A DNA stretch of 64,000 bases from Reichenbachiella faecimaris. Lineage in GTDB: Bacteria; Bacteroidota; Bacteroidia; Cytophagales; Cyclobacteriaceae. How positions within the stretch are numbered: position 1 is the stretch's first letter; every line of letters starts with the position of its first letter. The position numbers were made by a program, and so were the translations under genes. Below the pieces are notes generated by a model, which saw only the letters and a list, made by a program, of their open reading frames with translations, had not been told where the DNA came from and ran no database searches. The stretch covers positions 1,560,449 to 1,624,448 of the forward strand of contig NZ_FWYF01000001.1 of NCBI RefSeq assembly GCF_900176375.1, in the 5' to 3' direction. This document shows positions 52,774-60,821 of this stretch, in pieces.

Positions 52774-53121
52774 TGAATTTGATTTGTTGTAAACTGAATC
52801 AATATATTCAGTGGTTATTTAGTTAATGTTAAAATGGTTATTAGGTATTTATCGTGTTTGTGAGCAGTAAATCAGAATAAAAATTAACAATATAAAATTG
52901 CAATTATCTTCCTATTCACTCAATAACCGATTACTAATAACTTTTCAGATTGGCTAATAAGCAATCTGAAAATAAACAGTTGGCAAATTTATCAAACCCT
53001 TGGGTTTCCACTCATGTATTATTGACTTTTTCATTCAAGTCTCGCTAGTTTATCTTTTTGATTTGAACTAATTTTGCGCTCCGCCTTTCTCAGATTTTTA
53101 CAACCAGAAATAATATTTGTT
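52774..53121. other. 348-base intergenic region between divergent prfB and a small gene
   Basis: AT-rich DNA without a credible ORF. It contains a stem-loop at 52944-52970 (TTCAGATTG and its complement CAATCTGAA, the stem extended by GCT/AGC with one bulge) and a candidate promoter box at 53069-53076. No tRNA or other RNA gene is apparent. Confidence 0.7.
53069..53076 (+). promoter_or_regulatory. Candidate -7 box for the following small gene
   Basis: TAATTTTG matches TAnnTTTG exactly, 45 bases before the ATG at 53122. No TTG at the usual -33 distance. Confidence 0.35.
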
Positions 53122-53592
53122 ATGAAAACTCTTTTTGAAGCAGAAGACGCTATTTTTCAATTTGACGAAGACAATACCACTTTTCAATTTGGATGGAAGG
53201 GAACTGTAGGATTGGCATCTATGCAAAAAATCATGCGCATGGCCTCTGAAATTGCCAATGCACATGAAAATGTACACTGGCTCGTAGACAGACGGGCGCT
53301 TGAAGGGTATGACGCTGAGTGTAGAATATGGATCAAAAATGATTTCGTAAATAAGGAGGGTAAAGAAATGATACTAAAAATAGACAAAATTGCAGTTTTG
53401 GAATCGGAGTCTCCGATAGCAACCATAGCTTCAAATGTACTAGCTGAGGCTATCAAAAAAGTAAACCCTTCCATTGAATCTAAGACATTTGACTATACTC
53501 AGCCAGCTTCCAACTGGTTGGCTGGAATTATTGTAGAAGAACCCGTGATTGAAAAGAAATCTAAATTGAGGAAACTTTTTGGTAAAAAATAA
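53122..53592 (+). CDS. Small cytoplasmic protein of unknown function
   Basis: A 156-residue protein starting MKTLFEAEDAIFQFDEDNTT. The pattern of alternating strands and helices (MQKIMRMASEIANAHENVHW and LVDRRALEGYD) resembles SpoIIAA/STAS-like small domains, but the match is weak. It has no signal peptide or membrane segment. The frame is open upstream to 53074, but the ATG at 53122 follows the candidate promoter properly. It is a single gene followed by a terminator. Confidence 0.72.
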   Translation: MKTLFEAEDAIFQFDEDNTTFQFGWKGTVGLASMQKIMRMASEIANAHENVHWLVDRRALEGYDAECRIWIKNDFVNKEGKEMILKIDKIAVLESESPIATIASNVLAEAIKKVNPSIESKTFDYTQPASNWLAGIIVEEPVIEKKSKLRKLFGKK

Positions 53593-53610
53593 AGGCTGGT
53601 CAAAGGACAC

Positions 53611-53645
53611 AAAAAAAGCCATTTCGATATGAAATGGCTTTTTTA
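53611..53645. terminator. Bidirectional intrinsic terminator
   Basis: AAAAAAAGCCATTTC (53611-53625) pairs with GAAATGGCTTTTTT (from 53631), with a 5-base loop. It serves the convergent small gene and the tsf/rpsB/rpsI/rplM transcript. Confidence 0.9.
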
Positions 53646-53663
53646 TTTAGATCGGAAATTAAC

Positions 53664-54497
53664 TTATCCGATAGTTATTCTCTTAAATTCAGCAACTGTC
53701 ATTCCATTGCTTACACTGTCTAGGTACTGAGAAATATTCATCCCGCCATCTTTTACAAATGCCTGGCTCAAGAGCGTGTTCTCTTTGTAGAACTTGTTCA
53801 ATTTGCCTAAAGCAATTTTCTCCAACATAGCCTCTGGCTTACCTTCTTGTCTCGCCTGATCTTTTCCAATCTCAATTTCCTTTTCAACAACTGTAGAATC
53901 AACGCCATCTTTATCAACAGCGATTGGGTTCATAGCAGCGATTTGCATCCCTACATCTTTACCAGCAGCTAGTACGTCAGCCCCATTAGTGTTTTTCAAT
54001 GACACCAAAACACCCAATTTGCTACCTGCATGTATGTAAGGAACAACAGCTTCACCTTCCATTACTTCATAAGCAACGATATCCAGCTTCTCTCCTATTT
54101 TACCAATCAGTTCAGTGATCTTGTCATTGAATGTCAGGTCACCTTCAGCTTTCAACGCTTTTAAGGCCTCAGCATCTGCAGGTTTGTTGGTGAAAGCAGC
54201 TGTCGCCAATTTCTCACCCAAAGCCACAAACTCATCGTTCTTGGCAACAAAGTCAGTTTCGCAAGAAAACGCTACTAATACACCAACTGTGTTGTCTTCG
54301 TTAGTCTTTACGATTACAATACCTTCGTTAGTTTCCCTATCTGCTCTTGAAGCAGAAACTTTCTGACCCTTCTTTCTAAGAATTTCGATCGCTTTGTCGA
54401 AATCACCTTCAGCTTCTACCAAAGCTTTCTTACAATCCATCATACCAGCCCCAGTCATTTGACGCAGCTTGTTTACATCTTGTGCAGTAATTGCCAT
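53664..54497 (-). CDS. tsf: Translation elongation factor Ts
   Basis: Guanine nucleotide exchange factor for EF-Tu, 277 residues. The N-terminal UBA-like domain is clear (DVNKLRQMTGAGMMDCKKAL and VEAEGDFDKAIEILRKKG), as is the TDFVAKNDEF core motif that contacts EF-Tu. Length is normal. It is the last gene of the ribosomal protein operon. Confidence 0.97.
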   Translation of the reverse strand: MAITAQDVNKLRQMTGAGMMDCKKALVEAEGDFDKAIEILRKKGQKVSASRADRETNEGIVIVKTNEDNTVGVLVAFSCETDFVAKNDEFVALGEKLATAAFTNKPADAEALKALKAEGDLTFNDKITELIGKIGEKLDIVAYEVMEGEAVVPYIHAGSKLGVLVSLKNTNGADVLAAGKDVGMQIAAMNPIAVDKDGVDSTVVEKEIEIGKDQARQEGKPEAMLEKIALGKLNKFYKENTLLSQAFVKDGGMNISQYLDSVSNGMTVAEFKRITIG

Positions 54498-54536
54498 TAT
54501 TAATGTATTTTATGTCTTTTAAAATCGATTTAAACA

Positions 54537-54570
54537 AAAATTGAACACCGATAGATCAATGTTCAATTTT
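54537..54570 (-). terminator. Hairpin with T-run between rpsB and tsf, possible attenuator
   Basis: On the minus strand AAAATTGAACA pairs with TGTTCAATTTTT (stem of about 11, loop of 12), and the stem runs into a T-rich stretch. It sits inside the 103-base gap between rpsB and tsf and could lower tsf expression by partial termination. Confidence 0.5.
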
Positions 54571-54600
54571 CTTATATTGTGACGAATATTTACTTAGTAA

Positions 54601-55368
54601 TTATTCTGCTGTCTCTACTTTTTCATCAGCTGCTGCTTTTGCCGCTGCTTCTTCCTGATCCTTCTTCTCGTCTCTATCTTTCTTTCTCTCAGCTAGTGCC
54701 TCTTCCATTTCTTTACCAATGTGATTGATGATCAATTGAATTGATTTGAATGCATCATCATTAGCAGGAATAGGGAAATCCACCTGATTTGGATCAGAGT
54801 TAGTATCTACCATTGCGAATACAGGAATGTTCAATTTCTGCGCTTCTTTGATGGCGATATGTTCTCTTTTGATATCTACTACGAAAAGTGCTGCGGGTAA
54901 TCTTGTCAAATCAGCGATTCCACCAAGGACTCTTTCCAATTTGATTTTTTCTCTGCTAATCATCAACTTTTCTCTTTTCGCAAGATTTTTGAAAGCGTCG
55001 TCTTTCAACATCTTGTCCATAGAAGACATCTTCTTAAGAGATTTTCTAATTGTTGCAAAGTTGGTCAGCATACCACCTAACCATCGATCGGTTACGTAAG
55101 GCATCCTTAATCTCTTTGCTTCCTCAGTTACGATTTCACGTGCTTGCTTTTTTGTAGCAACGAACATTACTTTTCGTCCTGATTTCACGATCTGCTTGAG
55201 TGCATTTGATGCTTCTTCGAGGCATTCAAGCGATTTATGTAGATCTATGATATGGATACCATTCTTCTCCATGAAGATGAACGGCGCCATACGTGGATCC
55301 CACTTTCTCGTCAAGTGTCCGAAATGAACACCAGCATCAAGTAAGTCTTTATGCTCTAATTTGGCCAT
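54601..55368 (-). CDS. rpsB: 30S ribosomal protein S2
   Basis: A 255-residue protein of the small ribosomal subunit. Signatures are [20 protein letters not shown], the conserved [15 protein letters not shown], and [20 protein letters not shown]. The C-terminus is a charged Lys/Glu/Ala tail (about 225-255), which is common in Bacteroidota. It lies 32 bases after rpsI. Confidence 0.97.
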   Translation of the reverse strand: MAKLEHKDLLDAGVHFGHLTRKWDPRMAPFIFMEKNGIHIIDLHKSLECLEEASNALKQIVKSGRKVMFVATKKQAREIVTEEAKRLRMPYVTDRWLGGMLTNFATIRKSLKKMSSMDKMLKDDAFKNLAKREKLMISREKIKLERVLGGIADLTRLPAALFVVDIKREHIAIKEAQKLNIPVFAMVDTNSDPNQVDFPIPANDDAFKSIQLIINHIGKEMEEALAERKKDRDEKKDQEEAAAKAAADEKVETAE

Positions 55369-55400
55369 TAAGTTTACTTATATATAAAAATAAAATATGA

Positions 55401-55787
55401 TTAACGCTTACTGAACTGGAACGCTCTTCTCGCCTTTCTTCTACCTGGCTTCTTACGTTCCACCATTCTTGGATCCCTTGTCATGAATCCTTCTTTTTTC
55501 AATGCTGGTCTGTGCTCAGGATTAATCTCTACCAATGCTCTTGATATAGCTAATCTTATTGCTTCAGCCTGGCCTTTGTAGCCACCGCCACCAACATTCA
55601 CTTTAAAATCAAAACTACCATCTTCTTCAACCAAAACTAATGGTTGCTTTACGATAGTTTGATAGATTTCAAACGGGAAATATTCTTTCAATTCCCTGTT
55701 GTTGATTTTGATCTCACCTTTTCCAGGTGTCATAAACAATCTGGCTACAGATGTTTTTCTTCTTCCAATGGTGTTAGTTACTTCCAT
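55401..55787 (-). CDS. rpsI: 30S ribosomal protein S9
   Basis: A 128-residue protein starting MEVTNTIGRRKTSVARLFMT and ending in the basic tail GRRKARRAFQFSKR that reaches into the ribosomal P site. GGGYKGQAEAIRLAISRAL is the family signature. It follows rplM by 5 bases. Confidence 0.97.
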   Translation of the reverse strand: MEVTNTIGRRKTSVARLFMTPGKGEIKINNRELKEYFPFEIYQTIVKQPLVLVEEDGSFDFKVNVGGGGYKGQAEAIRLAISRALVEINPEHRPALKKEGFMTRDPRMVERKKPGRRKARRAFQFSKR

Positions 55788-55792
55788 CTAGA

Positions 55793-56236
55793 TTATAATT
55801 TTATCTCTTTAGGGCTTTGAGCTTCATGCTTGTGCTCAGCGCCTTCATATACATACAAGTTGCCAAACAAAGCTCTACCCAATCTGCTTTTAGGAAGCAT
55901 ACCTCTTACAGCTCTCTCAACAAGAATAGTGGATGACTTAGCCAACACTTCATTAGGAGTTTGTTCTCTTTGTCCTCCTGGGTATCCAGTGTGCGAGATA
56001 TATTTCTTATCTGTCCACTTTTTCCCAGTCATTTTCACCTTATCAGAGTTGATAACGACAACGTTATCACCACAGTCGGTATTAGGTGTATAGCCCGGCT
56101 TGTGCTTTCCTCTTATCATCTTGGCCACTTCACTAGCCAATCTTCCCAATACTTTTCCATCAGCATCTACAACCACCCAGTTTTTACTGGCAGTTGCTTT
56201 GTTGGTCATCGCTGTTTTATAACTTATTGAATCCAC
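55793..56236 (-). CDS. rplM: 50S ribosomal protein L13
   Basis: A 147-residue protein of the large subunit. VVVDADGKVLGRLASEVAKM and RAVRGMLPKSRLGRALFGNL are the family motifs. The start MDSISYKTAMTNKAT is conserved in Bacteroidota, supporting the ATG at 56236. It is the first gene of the operon rplM-rpsI-rpsB-tsf and has a textbook promoter upstream. Confidence 0.97.
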   Translation of the reverse strand: MDSISYKTAMTNKATASKNWVVVDADGKVLGRLASEVAKMIRGKHKPGYTPNTDCGDNVVVINSDKVKMTGKKWTDKKYISHTGYPGGQREQTPNEVLAKSSTILVERAVRGMLPKSRLGRALFGNLYVYEGAEHKHEAQSPKEIKL

Positions 56237-56287
56237 TTTTTTATTGATTTTTTCTAGTCAAAATCCTACTCCCCTCAAAAAGGGACA

Positions 56288-56319
56288 CAAAAATAGAAGT
56301 TTATTTTTTGAAATGCAAA
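56288..56319 (-). promoter_or_regulatory. Bacteroidota-type promoter of the rplM-rpsI-rpsB-tsf operon
   Basis: On the minus strand TTTG (56319-56316), a spacer of exactly 20 bases and TATTTTTG (56295-56288) match the TTTG / TAnnTTTG consensus perfectly. The start codon follows 51 bases later, leaving a leader of about 45 bases. Confidence 0.8.
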
Positions 56320-56496
56320 AGACTTATTGGATTTAATAGAGTGCCTTAGACTTAATGCACCTTATTTAGCTGAATCGTTCGAAAATGAAAGAAGCAAAAC
56401 CATTCTAAATACCTTAGTCAGGCTTAGTAAATCTTAGAGATAGATATAAAACATTATATTCTCTAGCAAATTAGCATGAGAACACCTTATTATTTT

Positions 56497-57231
56497 CTAT
56501 AATGAGTCATAGAAATTTAGAATACGAGTCAAGTCCTGTTCCTTTCGGTAATTAAGCTTGTTCGACTTAGCAAACTCTACAATTTTATCTGATTTATCAT
56601 CCATCAGATCCAATACATTACCTTTATTAGGTTTAATTTTTTCTAAAGCTCCACCTTCCTTTTCAACATACAATTCAGTATCCATGACAAACATATCATT
56701 TCTCCCAGGGAGCGCACCAGTAGAAGCCTTTCCTTTCACGAGTGTACACTTGTACCTTTTTAACAACCCAATTTTAGAGTTATCACTTAAAACCTCAAAA
56801 AAATCCGGCTTGTTTTCACCAGATATAAATCGCTTCTCAAAAACCTTATGACCTAATCTAAATTCTTTTATGTTCAGATCTTCATTCAGTGAATATATTT
56901 GACCTCCTAGTACAAATAGGATTTTTTGATTGTACACATCGTATTGCAATTGATCTACGGGAGTTTCATTTCCCAGCGCATTTATAACACTTCCTTTTTT
57001 CCAACCCTCACTTACATATACTGTACCGTCAATGTCTGCATTTGCCTTTTTTGCATGGTAAATGGAGCCAGAGTAATAAGTCAGCCCCTGTGTACTTTCT
57101 TTCTCTGAACTTGTTGAAGACTGTGCATTCACTAAAAAGGAACAAAACATTAAAAAATAAAACAGTCCATACTTCGCAAAGGTTAATATTTTTCTCCACC
57201 CTAAGCATTTTTTTTTTACCTCATTCATCAA
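56497..57231 (-). CDS. Secreted protein of unknown function
   Basis: A 244-residue protein with an N-terminal signal peptide (hydrophobic YGLFYFLMFCSFLVNAQ after a basic stretch; cleavage near residue 37). The mature part has beta-strand-like blocks, for example LQYDVYNQKILFVLGGQIYS, and no recognised domain. It is a single gene between the ribosomal operon and the SusC/D operon. Confidence 0.65.
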   Translation of the reverse strand: MMNEVKKKCLGWRKILTFAKYGLFYFLMFCSFLVNAQSSTSSEKESTQGLTYYSGSIYHAKKANADIDGTVYVSEGWKKGSVINALGNETPVDQLQYDVYNQKILFVLGGQIYSLNEDLNIKEFRLGHKVFEKRFISGENKPDFFEVLSDNSKIGLLKRYKCTLVKGKASTGALPGRNDMFVMDTELYVEKEGGALEKIKPNKGNVLDLMDDKSDKIVEFAKSNKLNYRKEQDLTRILNFYDSL

Positions 57232-57358
57232 ATATTATTAATTAGATTAAAAATTAATTATTTAGGAAAAACTCAGAAACAATGTTAGAATATTCCATTT
57301 TTGAAAAATCTAGAATTACACACTAAACAAGTCTCAGAACATTAACCCCATAGGAAAT

Positions 57359-57391
57359 AAAAAAGACTATCTGGAATAGATAGTCTTTTTT
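57359..57391 (-). terminator. Intrinsic terminator of the SusC/SusD operon
   Basis: AAAAAAGACTATCT (57359-57372) pairs with AGATAGTCTTTTTT (57378-57391), with a 5-base loop. U-runs arise on both strands. It follows the last gene of the operon by 41 bases. Confidence 0.88.
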
Positions 57392-57432
57392 ATTCAATTT
57401 ACAAATAGAAAATCTATTTTTTCTATCCTTAT

Positions 57433-58341
57433 TTATGGTAAATTAATTACCGCAGTAAACTTTTCTTCAGACATATATCCATTGTCATGAGTCCAAGCCG
57501 CCCAATCAACACCAAAATTAGTTAAAGAATACTCAATGGTAAGGATCTTACCACATTTACTCAAGGTACCTGTACCCTCAATCAAATATGGATCCTGTGG
57601 AGCACCATTATACGTAGTCTCCATATAAGTCTGAGACGCAATAGTCGCATTATGATAATAATCATCTGAGCTAAACGTTATTTCGACTTCATTCATGTTA
57701 GTAATCACTTCACCCCAAAAATCAGTCATCCAACCTACTCCTAGACCAGTGATCATATAAGAACCTGAAGTACCTGATAACACGCCCTCAGACTCATACG
57801 GATCTTGACCCAATCCATCAATAGTTACATCAATCCCAGTGAGATCACCAACTCCGTTATCAATATCATACACACAGTCAGTCGGCCACTTAGGAATAGT
57901 TACAACTTGAACTTCTGAATTGCTAACACCTGATGGTAAATCTGAAACTAACTTAATGAAAATTGTCTCATCATTTTCGTCAAAGTCTGAATCTTCATAC
58001 ACTTGAACTTGAACTGAAAAACCATCTAGTCCCTCAAATGCAATTAAATCAACTGAAGATGTGATCAAATCAAAGTCGACTCCTTCAGTAGCCGTAGTAG
58101 AAGCTCCTACCTCTACCACCAAATGAACATCTGTAAACTGTAGTTCAGTTAAGGTGAAATTAATTGTATACACCCCATTGCCATCATATTCTTGAGCCTC
58201 AACTACAGCTTCAGGAGCAGGTAGTTCAGTTTCAAAATTCGACAGTGCCGATTCTTCTGCTTCTTCAGGACTACATGCTGTAAAACATGTAACTAACAAG
58301 CCTACGGCCCATATATTAATAATATTTTTCATATTTTTCAT
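57433..58341 (-). CDS. SusC/D-operon lipoprotein with Calx-beta-like N-terminal domain
   Basis: A 302-residue lipoprotein with signal peptide ending LLVTCFTAC (Cys23) and a strongly acidic start SPEEAEESA, fitting surface export. Residues about 40-150 resemble Calx-beta or DUF4843-type domains common in SusD-linked proteins (TATEGVDFDLITSSVDL, EDSDFDENDETIFIKLV). The second half has an unrecognised beta-rich domain with three cysteines in the whole mature part. It is the last gene of the operon. Binding or holding the substrate at the cell surface is a likely but unproven role. Confidence 0.8.
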   Translation of the reverse strand: MKNMKNIINIWAVGLLVTCFTACSPEEAEESALSNFETELPAPEAVVEAQEYDGNGVYTINFTLTELQFTDVHLVVEVGASTTATEGVDFDLITSSVDLIAFEGLDGFSVQVQVYEDSDFDENDETIFIKLVSDLPSGVSNSEVQVVTIPKWPTDCVYDIDNGVGDLTGIDVTIDGLGQDPYESEGVLSGTSGSYMITGLGVGWMTDFWGEVITNMNEVEITFSSDDYYHNATIASQTYMETTYNGAPQDPYLIEGTGTLSKCGKILTIEYSLTNFGVDWAAWTHDNGYMSEEKFTAVINLP

Positions 58342-58352
58342 GTTTTTCAGAT

Positions 58353-59318
58353 TTAATCAACAATCTTCTCCATAATTTCATAAAACTCACGTGCCCCGTC
58401 ATTTACCGGATCAGCTGACCCTTCGGTCATATAGCCATAAGTCAATTTAATGATGTGCTTACCTGTAACATCATCAGCAATCACTACATTTTGATCTTCA
58501 CAAGGTACGCTAACGAAATCTGCTCCATCATCTGTACAATTAAGCGCGTAACTACCGGAGAAAAGCCCATCAACTATAATTGGAACAGTAATTTCATTAT
58601 CGTTATCATAGTCCACATCGAAATGAAATTCACTACCTGCCCATGCAAAGTTTCCCCAGAAATCAGGATGAGAAAATGTATTTTCGTCAACCGAACCAAT
58701 AAAACGAGTTTCACCACTCCAGTCAGCATTGGGACCTACACCTATTCTGTAATAGCTAGACTCTATAACTCTGTATAGCCCAGCGAATCTGTGTAATACA
58801 CCAACCGTAATTCCTCCAGAAACTGGAGCGGTTGTTCCATCAGAATAAGTAGCCTCAAATCTTAAAGACCAACTAGCTCCAATAGCCAAGTCTACTTCGT
58901 CAGCAGGAAGCGCACCACCATCAAGTACAAGACCCTCTCTAAGATCCGCATAAGTTATTTCATCTGTAATAACCTGTCTCGTTCCAGTTGTAGCAGTTAC
59001 ATCATAAGACTTTAATAAAACTTCGTTAGTCTGTAAACCAGTAGCTGAAACAGCATCTGTAAACGTCTTATACACATCTATTTTACTGATTTCATTATAA
59101 CCAGCAATTGAATTAAAAGATATGTCATACTTTTCTGTACCAGCTTGAAAAGCCACTACTGGCGTTACAACCTGTATGTATGAAACGGTGTTATCCATTG
59201 TAATAGATTCTTGTTGAGTATACTCAACAAGATCTTCATCCGTACAAGACACTCCTATTGATGCGATAAGAACCATCATCAATAGCACCTTTATTTTATC
59301 TATATATAATATTTTCAT
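58353..59318 (-). CDS. SusC/D-operon lipoprotein, unknown family
   Basis: A 321-residue lipoprotein with signal peptide ending IASIGVSC (Cys25) followed by TDEDLVEY, acidic as in surface-exposed lipoproteins. The mature part is beta-rich; a first domain (about 45-180) looks Ig-like, and a C-terminal domain contains two cysteines (NCTDDGADF, PCEDQN). The gene sits 10 bases after susD, in the place occupied by SusE/SusF in the starch system, though the sequences are not recognisably related. Probable role: substrate binding at the surface. Confidence 0.75.
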   Translation of the reverse strand: MKILYIDKIKVLLMMVLIASIGVSCTDEDLVEYTQQESITMDNTVSYIQVVTPVVAFQAGTEKYDISFNSIAGYNEISKIDVYKTFTDAVSATGLQTNEVLLKSYDVTATTGTRQVITDEITYADLREGLVLDGGALPADEVDLAIGASWSLRFEATYSDGTTAPVSGGITVGVLHRFAGLYRVIESSYYRIGVGPNADWSGETRFIGSVDENTFSHPDFWGNFAWAGSEFHFDVDYDNDNEITVPIIVDGLFSGSYALNCTDDGADFVSVPCEDQNVVIADDVTGKHIIKLTYGYMTEGSADPVNDGAREFYEIMEKIVD

Positions 59319-59328
59319 GTCTCTTTTA

Positions 59329-60801
59329 TTAATTATCCCAAAATAATTTATCAGTTAACTTTCTCTGCGATGGAGCATTTGATGAGTTGAAACTCAACTC
59401 TTCAGCAGGGTATAACCATGCTGCTGGGTGTGCTCCTGCAGCTAAAACTGATAAAGGAGGGGTCTGCATGATTCCTTGAGTAAACAATCTGCTAGCAGGT
59501 CTGTCCATTCTTCTCATCACACTCCAACCTTCATCTTCTTGCGTCCCATTCATTGAAATCCAAGCCTGAATGGCTATAATGTCTAACCTCTCATCCAAAT
59601 CTGCAGCAGAAGCATAATCTACCTCAGTATTAATGTAAGTTGTTGCATCTCCAGCACCAAGCGCATCAAAATTCAACTGAATTCCAGTAGCCAACGCCGT
59701 AGCGGCATCATCAGCCGTGTTATATCTCGCATCAGCTTCAGCACGTAAGAACCAAACTTCCCAAGGGCTCATGAAAATGGTAGAAACAGCTGGCCCATTG
59801 GCGTAAGCTGAAGAACCACTATAATCAGAAGCTGCGGCAGTAAATGGTACATCTCGATCTACACATCCTTGACAAATAGCTCTAATATTTCCGATTTCAG
59901 GTCCAGAAGTTGCTGGCGCATATAATAATGCCAATCGAGGATCATTCATAGACTCCAACACATCAGTAGTGGCACTACTTGGGAAATAAAAATCACCAAC
60001 TCCACTCATCTGAGTAGCATACATTGGGTTTTCATTACCCGTAATACCAGGCCATGCCAATTCAGCTAAGTCTCCATCCTCTAGAAATGTTCCAGTAGCA
60101 ATCAAGTCTACAATTTCAGTACCCTTAGGGTCAACCTCAGAAGTTCTCATCAATATTCTCAACTTTAATGAGTTTGCAAACTTTCTCCATTGACCCAAGT
60201 CTCCTGCAAAAATTAAATCATCAGCTCCAATATCACCATCTTGACCTATCAGAACCGCATCATCAAAATCATCCAATGCAGCATCCAATGAAATAATTAA
60301 GCCCTCATAGATAGTAGCCGCATCATCAAATTCAGGGTTTGTGATAGAACCATCCGCAATTTCACCGTTAAGTGCTTGTGAATATGGAACGTCTCCAAAA
60401 TGATCAACTAATGCCTGAAATCCGTAGGCCATAAGTATTTTAGACACTCCACGGTAAGCAGCACTCTCGCTATTACTTAAATACTTCAAATCAGCCAATG
60501 CATTGGTATACATTCTTCTCCAAACACCGTTAAAGTCATCTGGTTCAGATACGTATCTTTCATTGTTTCCAATAGATACTCCTATACCCCAGGTATAGTA
60601 CTGTGCCCATAAAAATGAAGGCGTTTCATTAAGATCTACATCTTGAATGATTGCTAAATAACCCTGAGCACTAGTCAATACCTCAGAATCATTCGCTGCT
60701 ATTACATCATCCTTATCCAATGTCAAATCAGTAAGGCTCTCCTCACAAGACATTAAAAGAACTAATGAAAAAGCAAATATCGTTTTAAATATATGTTTCA
60801 T
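59329..60801 (-). CDS. SusD/RagB-family nutrient-binding lipoprotein
   Basis: A 490-residue lipoprotein with signal peptide ending FSLVLLMSC (Cys19) followed by EESLTDL. TPR-like helices and the blocks GVSKILMAYGFQALVDHFGD and WEVWFLRAEADARYNTADDA identify the SusD-like type 2 family. SusD proteins form the lid over the SusC barrel and capture the substrate. It follows susC by 20 bases. The ligand cannot be read; no glycoside hydrolase or peptidase is within the visible part of the operon. Confidence 0.93.
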   Translation of the reverse strand: MKHIFKTIFAFSLVLLMSCEESLTDLTLDKDDVIAANDSEVLTSAQGYLAIIQDVDLNETPSFLWAQYYTWGIGVSIGNNERYVSEPDDFNGVWRRMYTNALADLKYLSNSESAAYRGVSKILMAYGFQALVDHFGDVPYSQALNGEIADGSITNPEFDDAATIYEGLIISLDAALDDFDDAVLIGQDGDIGADDLIFAGDLGQWRKFANSLKLRILMRTSEVDPKGTEIVDLIATGTFLEDGDLAELAWPGITGNENPMYATQMSGVGDFYFPSSATTDVLESMNDPRLALLYAPATSGPEIGNIRAICQGCVDRDVPFTAAASDYSGSSAYANGPAVSTIFMSPWEVWFLRAEADARYNTADDAATALATGIQLNFDALGAGDATTYINTEVDYASAADLDERLDIIAIQAWISMNGTQEDEGWSVMRRMDRPASRLFTQGIMQTPPLSVLAAGAHPAAWLYPAEELSFNSSNAPSQRKLTDKLFWDN

Positions 60802-60821
60802 AATTTTTTTCCTTTATCCAA

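Noticed and set aside
52944-52970. Stem-loop TTCAGATTG/CAATCTGAA as a terminator.
   Set aside because: There is no U-run on either side and it lies between divergent genes, where no terminator is expected; noted only as intergenic structure.
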